Of a DNA stretch of 64,000 bases, positions 61,800 through 64,000 are shown in pieces (the first letter of the stretch is position 1; each line of letters begins with the position of its first letter). Source of the DNA: Flavobacteriales bacterium. GTDB lineage: Bacteria > Bacteroidota > Bacteroidia > Flavobacteriales_D > Crocinitomicaceae. A program made the position numbers and the translations under genes. The stretch is from positions 1-64,000 of the forward strand of contig JABXHO010000052.1 in assembly GCA_013373595.1 (NCBI GenBank), written 5' to 3'. The notes beneath the pieces were generated by a model. It made no database searches. It was given only the letters and a program-made list of their open reading frames with translations, and was not told where the DNA came from.

Positions 61800-64000
61800 T
61801 TATTTGATCGTGTATGAGATCGATGCAGAAACAGTTGTTCCTTGGTGCAAATAATCAAACACTTGAGATTTCGCATTAAACGATTCGTAGTATCTTCTTC
61901 TTGCTTGGTTCAACAAGTTTCTTCCAGTGATACTTGCTTTCCATCTTGGAGCTGATTCACCTTCACGAACCTTTCCGAATCCTTTCGATACTTTCACATT
62001 CAAGCTATGGAATGGTTGTTCGAATACATCTGGAACCAATCCAACACCGATAACGGCCAATTTCTTTCCTTGAACATTGTATGATACGTTACATGAAAGG
62101 AATAATGAATCGTCGCTGAAGTTCACGAAACCGTTTACGATGTATGGCGACTGTCCGTACATTGTTCGGTAATCTCCAATTACTTCTCCGTTACGTGCAT
62201 TTGCCTGACGTACTTCTTTTTCTGTCATCTTAACACCACCAACTTCAGTTGTTACTTTGTTCATGTCGATTTGAGAAATCACATACGTGAAGTTTCCTCC
62301 CACTACGAAACGAAGGTGTTCTTTTGACTTCTTGTTGAATCCAATTGCCTTACGGAATTCAAACTCTCCACCGTATACATCTGCTACACCCGCATTCACC
62401 GGAATGAATTCGTTTGGTGCTGCAACGTTCGCTACAATTTCAATTGGGTTGATGAAGCGCTTGTAGAAACCACTCAACGAGATGATCTCTGTACGTCCGA
62501 AGAAATGCTCCCAACGAACATCAGCATTGTGAATCAATGTTTGTTTCAAGTCGATATTCCCCAAGTAACGACGTCCTTGAATTGGGTCGTAGATTTGCGA
62601 AATTGAGATTTCACGGAATGAAGGACGTGCCACCGTTTGCGTGTATGCCGCTCGGAAGTTTGTCTTGCGCTCGTATCTCGAAGAATCTGCATCCTTACGA
62701 ATTTTGTACACCATGTTTAACGACGGCAACAAGTTGATGTTATTCAATACTACTTCGTTCACGTATCTTGGAGCGGTTGTATCGAAATCAGCGTTGTTTG
62801 ATTGTCCAGTGTATCGGTTGATGCTACGCTCTACACGTGCTCCGTAGGTTGCACTGAACGACTTCGACAATGGCAATTCGTTCATCACGTACGCTGAATT
62901 AATCATTTGATTCGCTTCGTAGATGTTTGCTCTCTCTTGCTGTCCAGTTGCATACGTTCCTTGGTACGTATCCGTATTCCACACATTCTCATCTTCGAAG
63001 AACCAGTTTGGATCGTTTGGAACAACGTTGTTTGGTGTATTGTACAATTTGAAAACGTATTCTGCCACGTCAAACGTACGGTTCTTGTAGGTTGTCAATC
63101 CACCGAAAGACAATGTGCTTTCCAATGAATCCCATTGCATGAATTTACGCTCAAAATCAAAACGTCCGCTCAAGTTGTACTCGTTCAAAGAACGGAAAAT
63201 ACGACGAACCTCTGCTCCAACAGATTCTTCCCACAAGTATTGAACTTCCCCATTTGGACCAGGTGTGTCAGATTCCTCAATTGCTGTTGAGCGAATGTCT
63301 GGATCGGAAATACGCGAATATGTTGGGCTCAATTTCCAGATCAATTTCCATTTGTTCTTTTCATCCAAGAAATGCGTTCCTGTAATGTTTGCGTTTGTAA
63401 CCGAACGTTGAGAGTATTGAAGGCCTTGCTTTAACAATACTGCTTGGTTACTGTCGTAGTTCGTTTCTCTCAAGTTTGCTGCCGACTTCGTCCCGTTTTG
63501 TGTGTGAAACAAGGTCAATGAGAACTTGCTTTTTCCAAATTTGATTGATTGTCCAAGTAAAGCCGTCCATAAAACATTCGATTCCGTTTGCTCCCCTTTC
63601 GACGTACGATCTCGGAACAACTCTGTTTGATTTGGGTCTGTTTCCATGATGTACTCATTATATTGTACATCTTTGAAATACGTATTGGATGTACGATAAT
63701 TCAAGACTACGTTGTACCCATACGTTAAACGCGTAGAGTCTTTACCTTTCTTTCCTCCAACGTAGAAGTTCTTTTGATTTCCAGTTGCGAATGCATAGTT
63801 CTGGTTCATGAAGCTAAATGCTTTTTCCGTTGCCATCGTTTCGCTAAACTTTTGCGTAATAGTAGCCGTAACAGGATCTTGTAACGCAGGATGCGGAATT
63901 TCAGTGGAAGAACTGATCGGTAATCTTCGAGTTCCATCATCAAATCCAAGGAAATCCAAAGATCCACCTTCATACGAAATGAAGTCAGGATTGAATGTTG
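61800..64000 (-). CDS. TonB-dependent outer-membrane receptor (5' end outside window)
   Basis: The reading frame stays open to the right edge of the window, so the annotated part is the C-terminal ~733 residues. It enters with FNPDFISYEGGSLDFLGFDD, typical of the end of a plug domain in Bacteroidota receptors. A long series of barrel strands follows (NFYVGGKKGKDSTRLTYGYN, FSATYGARVERSINRYTG, FRAAYTQTVARPSFREISIS, GGNFTYVISQID), ending in the terminal strand TTVSASISYTIK. Such receptors import iron chelates, vitamins or glycans; the substrate cannot be told. No SusD partner is visible downstream, where the bidirectional terminator ends the unit. Confidence 0.88.
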   Translation of the reverse strand, partial: TFNPDFISYEGGSLDFLGFDDGTRRLPISSSTEIPHPALQDPVTATITQKFSETMATEKAFSFMNQNYAFATGNQKNFYVGGKKGKDSTRLTYGYNVVLNYRTSNTYFKDVQYNEYIMETDPNQTELFRDRTSKGEQTESNVLWTALLGQSIKFGKSKFSLTLFHTQNGTKSAANLRETNYDSNQAVLLKQGLQYSQRSVTNANITGTHFLDEKNKWKLIWKLSPTYSRISDPDIRSTAIEESDTPGPNGEVQYLWEESVGAEVRRIFRSLNEYNLSGRFDFERKFMQWDSLESTLSFGGLTTYKNRTFDVAEYVFKLYNTPNNVVPNDPNWFFEDENVWNTDTYQGTYATGQQERANIYEANQMINSAYVMNELPLSKSFSATYGARVERSINRYTGQSNNADFDTTAPRYVNEVVLNNINLLPSLNMVYKIRKDADSSRYERKTNFRAAYTQTVARPSFREISISQIYDPIQGRRYLGNIDLKQTLIHNADVRWEHFFGRTEIISLSGFYKRFINPIEIVANVAAPNEFIPVNAGVADVYGGEFEFRKAIGFNKKSKEHLRFVVGGNFTYVISQIDMNKVTTEVGGVKMTEKEVRQANARNGEVIGDYRTMYGQSPYIVNGFVNFSDDSLFLSCNVSYNVQGKKLAVIGVGLVPDVFEQPFHSLNVKVSKGFGKVREGESAPRWKASITGRNLLNQARRRYYESFNAKSQVFDYLHQGTTVSASISYTIK

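Overview
This is a 64 kb chromosomal stretch from a free-living member of the Bacteroidota, most likely order Flavobacteriales (Crocinitomicaceae/Fluviicola-like; the family is inference). The grounds are two proteins with type IX secretion (T9SS) C-terminal sorting domains, a GldA-type ABC ATPase, a SUMF1-fold protein of the GldJ/GldK type, a DAHP synthase fused to an AroQ chorismate mutase, TonB-dependent and OmpA/TSP3 outer-membrane proteins, and promoters of the Bacteroidota form TTG-N17-23-TAnnTTTG. I see no rRNA, tRNA, CRISPR, prophage or insertion sequence. Most of the window is ordinary chromosome.

Layout. 1-8.8 kb: rnhB, an anchored unknown protein, an OmpA/TSP3 porin, a SRPBCC protein, lnt, and an ECF sigma factor with a zinc-binding anti-sigma factor. 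8.8-24.3 kb: a glycosyltransferase, a GT-C membrane transferase next to a polyprenyl-phosphate-sugar synthase, several unknown exported proteins, an M23 peptidase, nucleotide clean-up enzymes (HisE/MazG-like, Nudix, MazG), and dtd and rsgA. 24.5-31.8 kb: gldA, tyrS, an FkbM-like methyltransferase, a roughly 172-bp tandem repeat array, truA and a PKD/T9SS protein. 31.8-36.8 kb: an ECF sigma factor with a protein that joins a cytoplasmic anti-sigma-like head to an outer-membrane barrel, a second repeat cluster, a TPR/PD40 protein and an EI24-like membrane protein. 36.9-41.5 kb: purB and two tandem paralogous exported proteins. 41.5-50.5 kb: aroA and DAHP synthase-chorismate mutase transcribed leftward, and the complete trpEGDCFBA operon transcribed rightward. 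50.5-56.4 kb: a 1544-residue T9SS repeat protein and a beta-helix protein. 56.5-64 kb: tsaB, two orphan OmpR-type response regulators flanking a Na/Pi cotransporter-PhoU protein, a candidate small RNA, and a 5'-truncated TonB-dependent receptor.

The most interesting region is the divergent control region at 43.9-44.27 kb. Rightward there is a 27-codon leader peptide with five Trp codons, a competing antiterminator, and an intrinsic terminator just before trpE: a textbook tryptophan attenuator. Leftward, in front of the DAHP synthase-chorismate mutase/aroA operon, there is a second short leader peptide (16 codons, Trp-Gln-Trp) followed by its own terminator and a possible antiterminator. If correct, Trp-tRNA charging controls both entry into the shikimate pathway and the tryptophan branch from one back-to-back pair of attenuators. 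Other points of interest are the hairpin-swapping intergenic repeats, the sigma/anti-sigma-barrel pair, and the terminated small transcript near the phosphate transporter.
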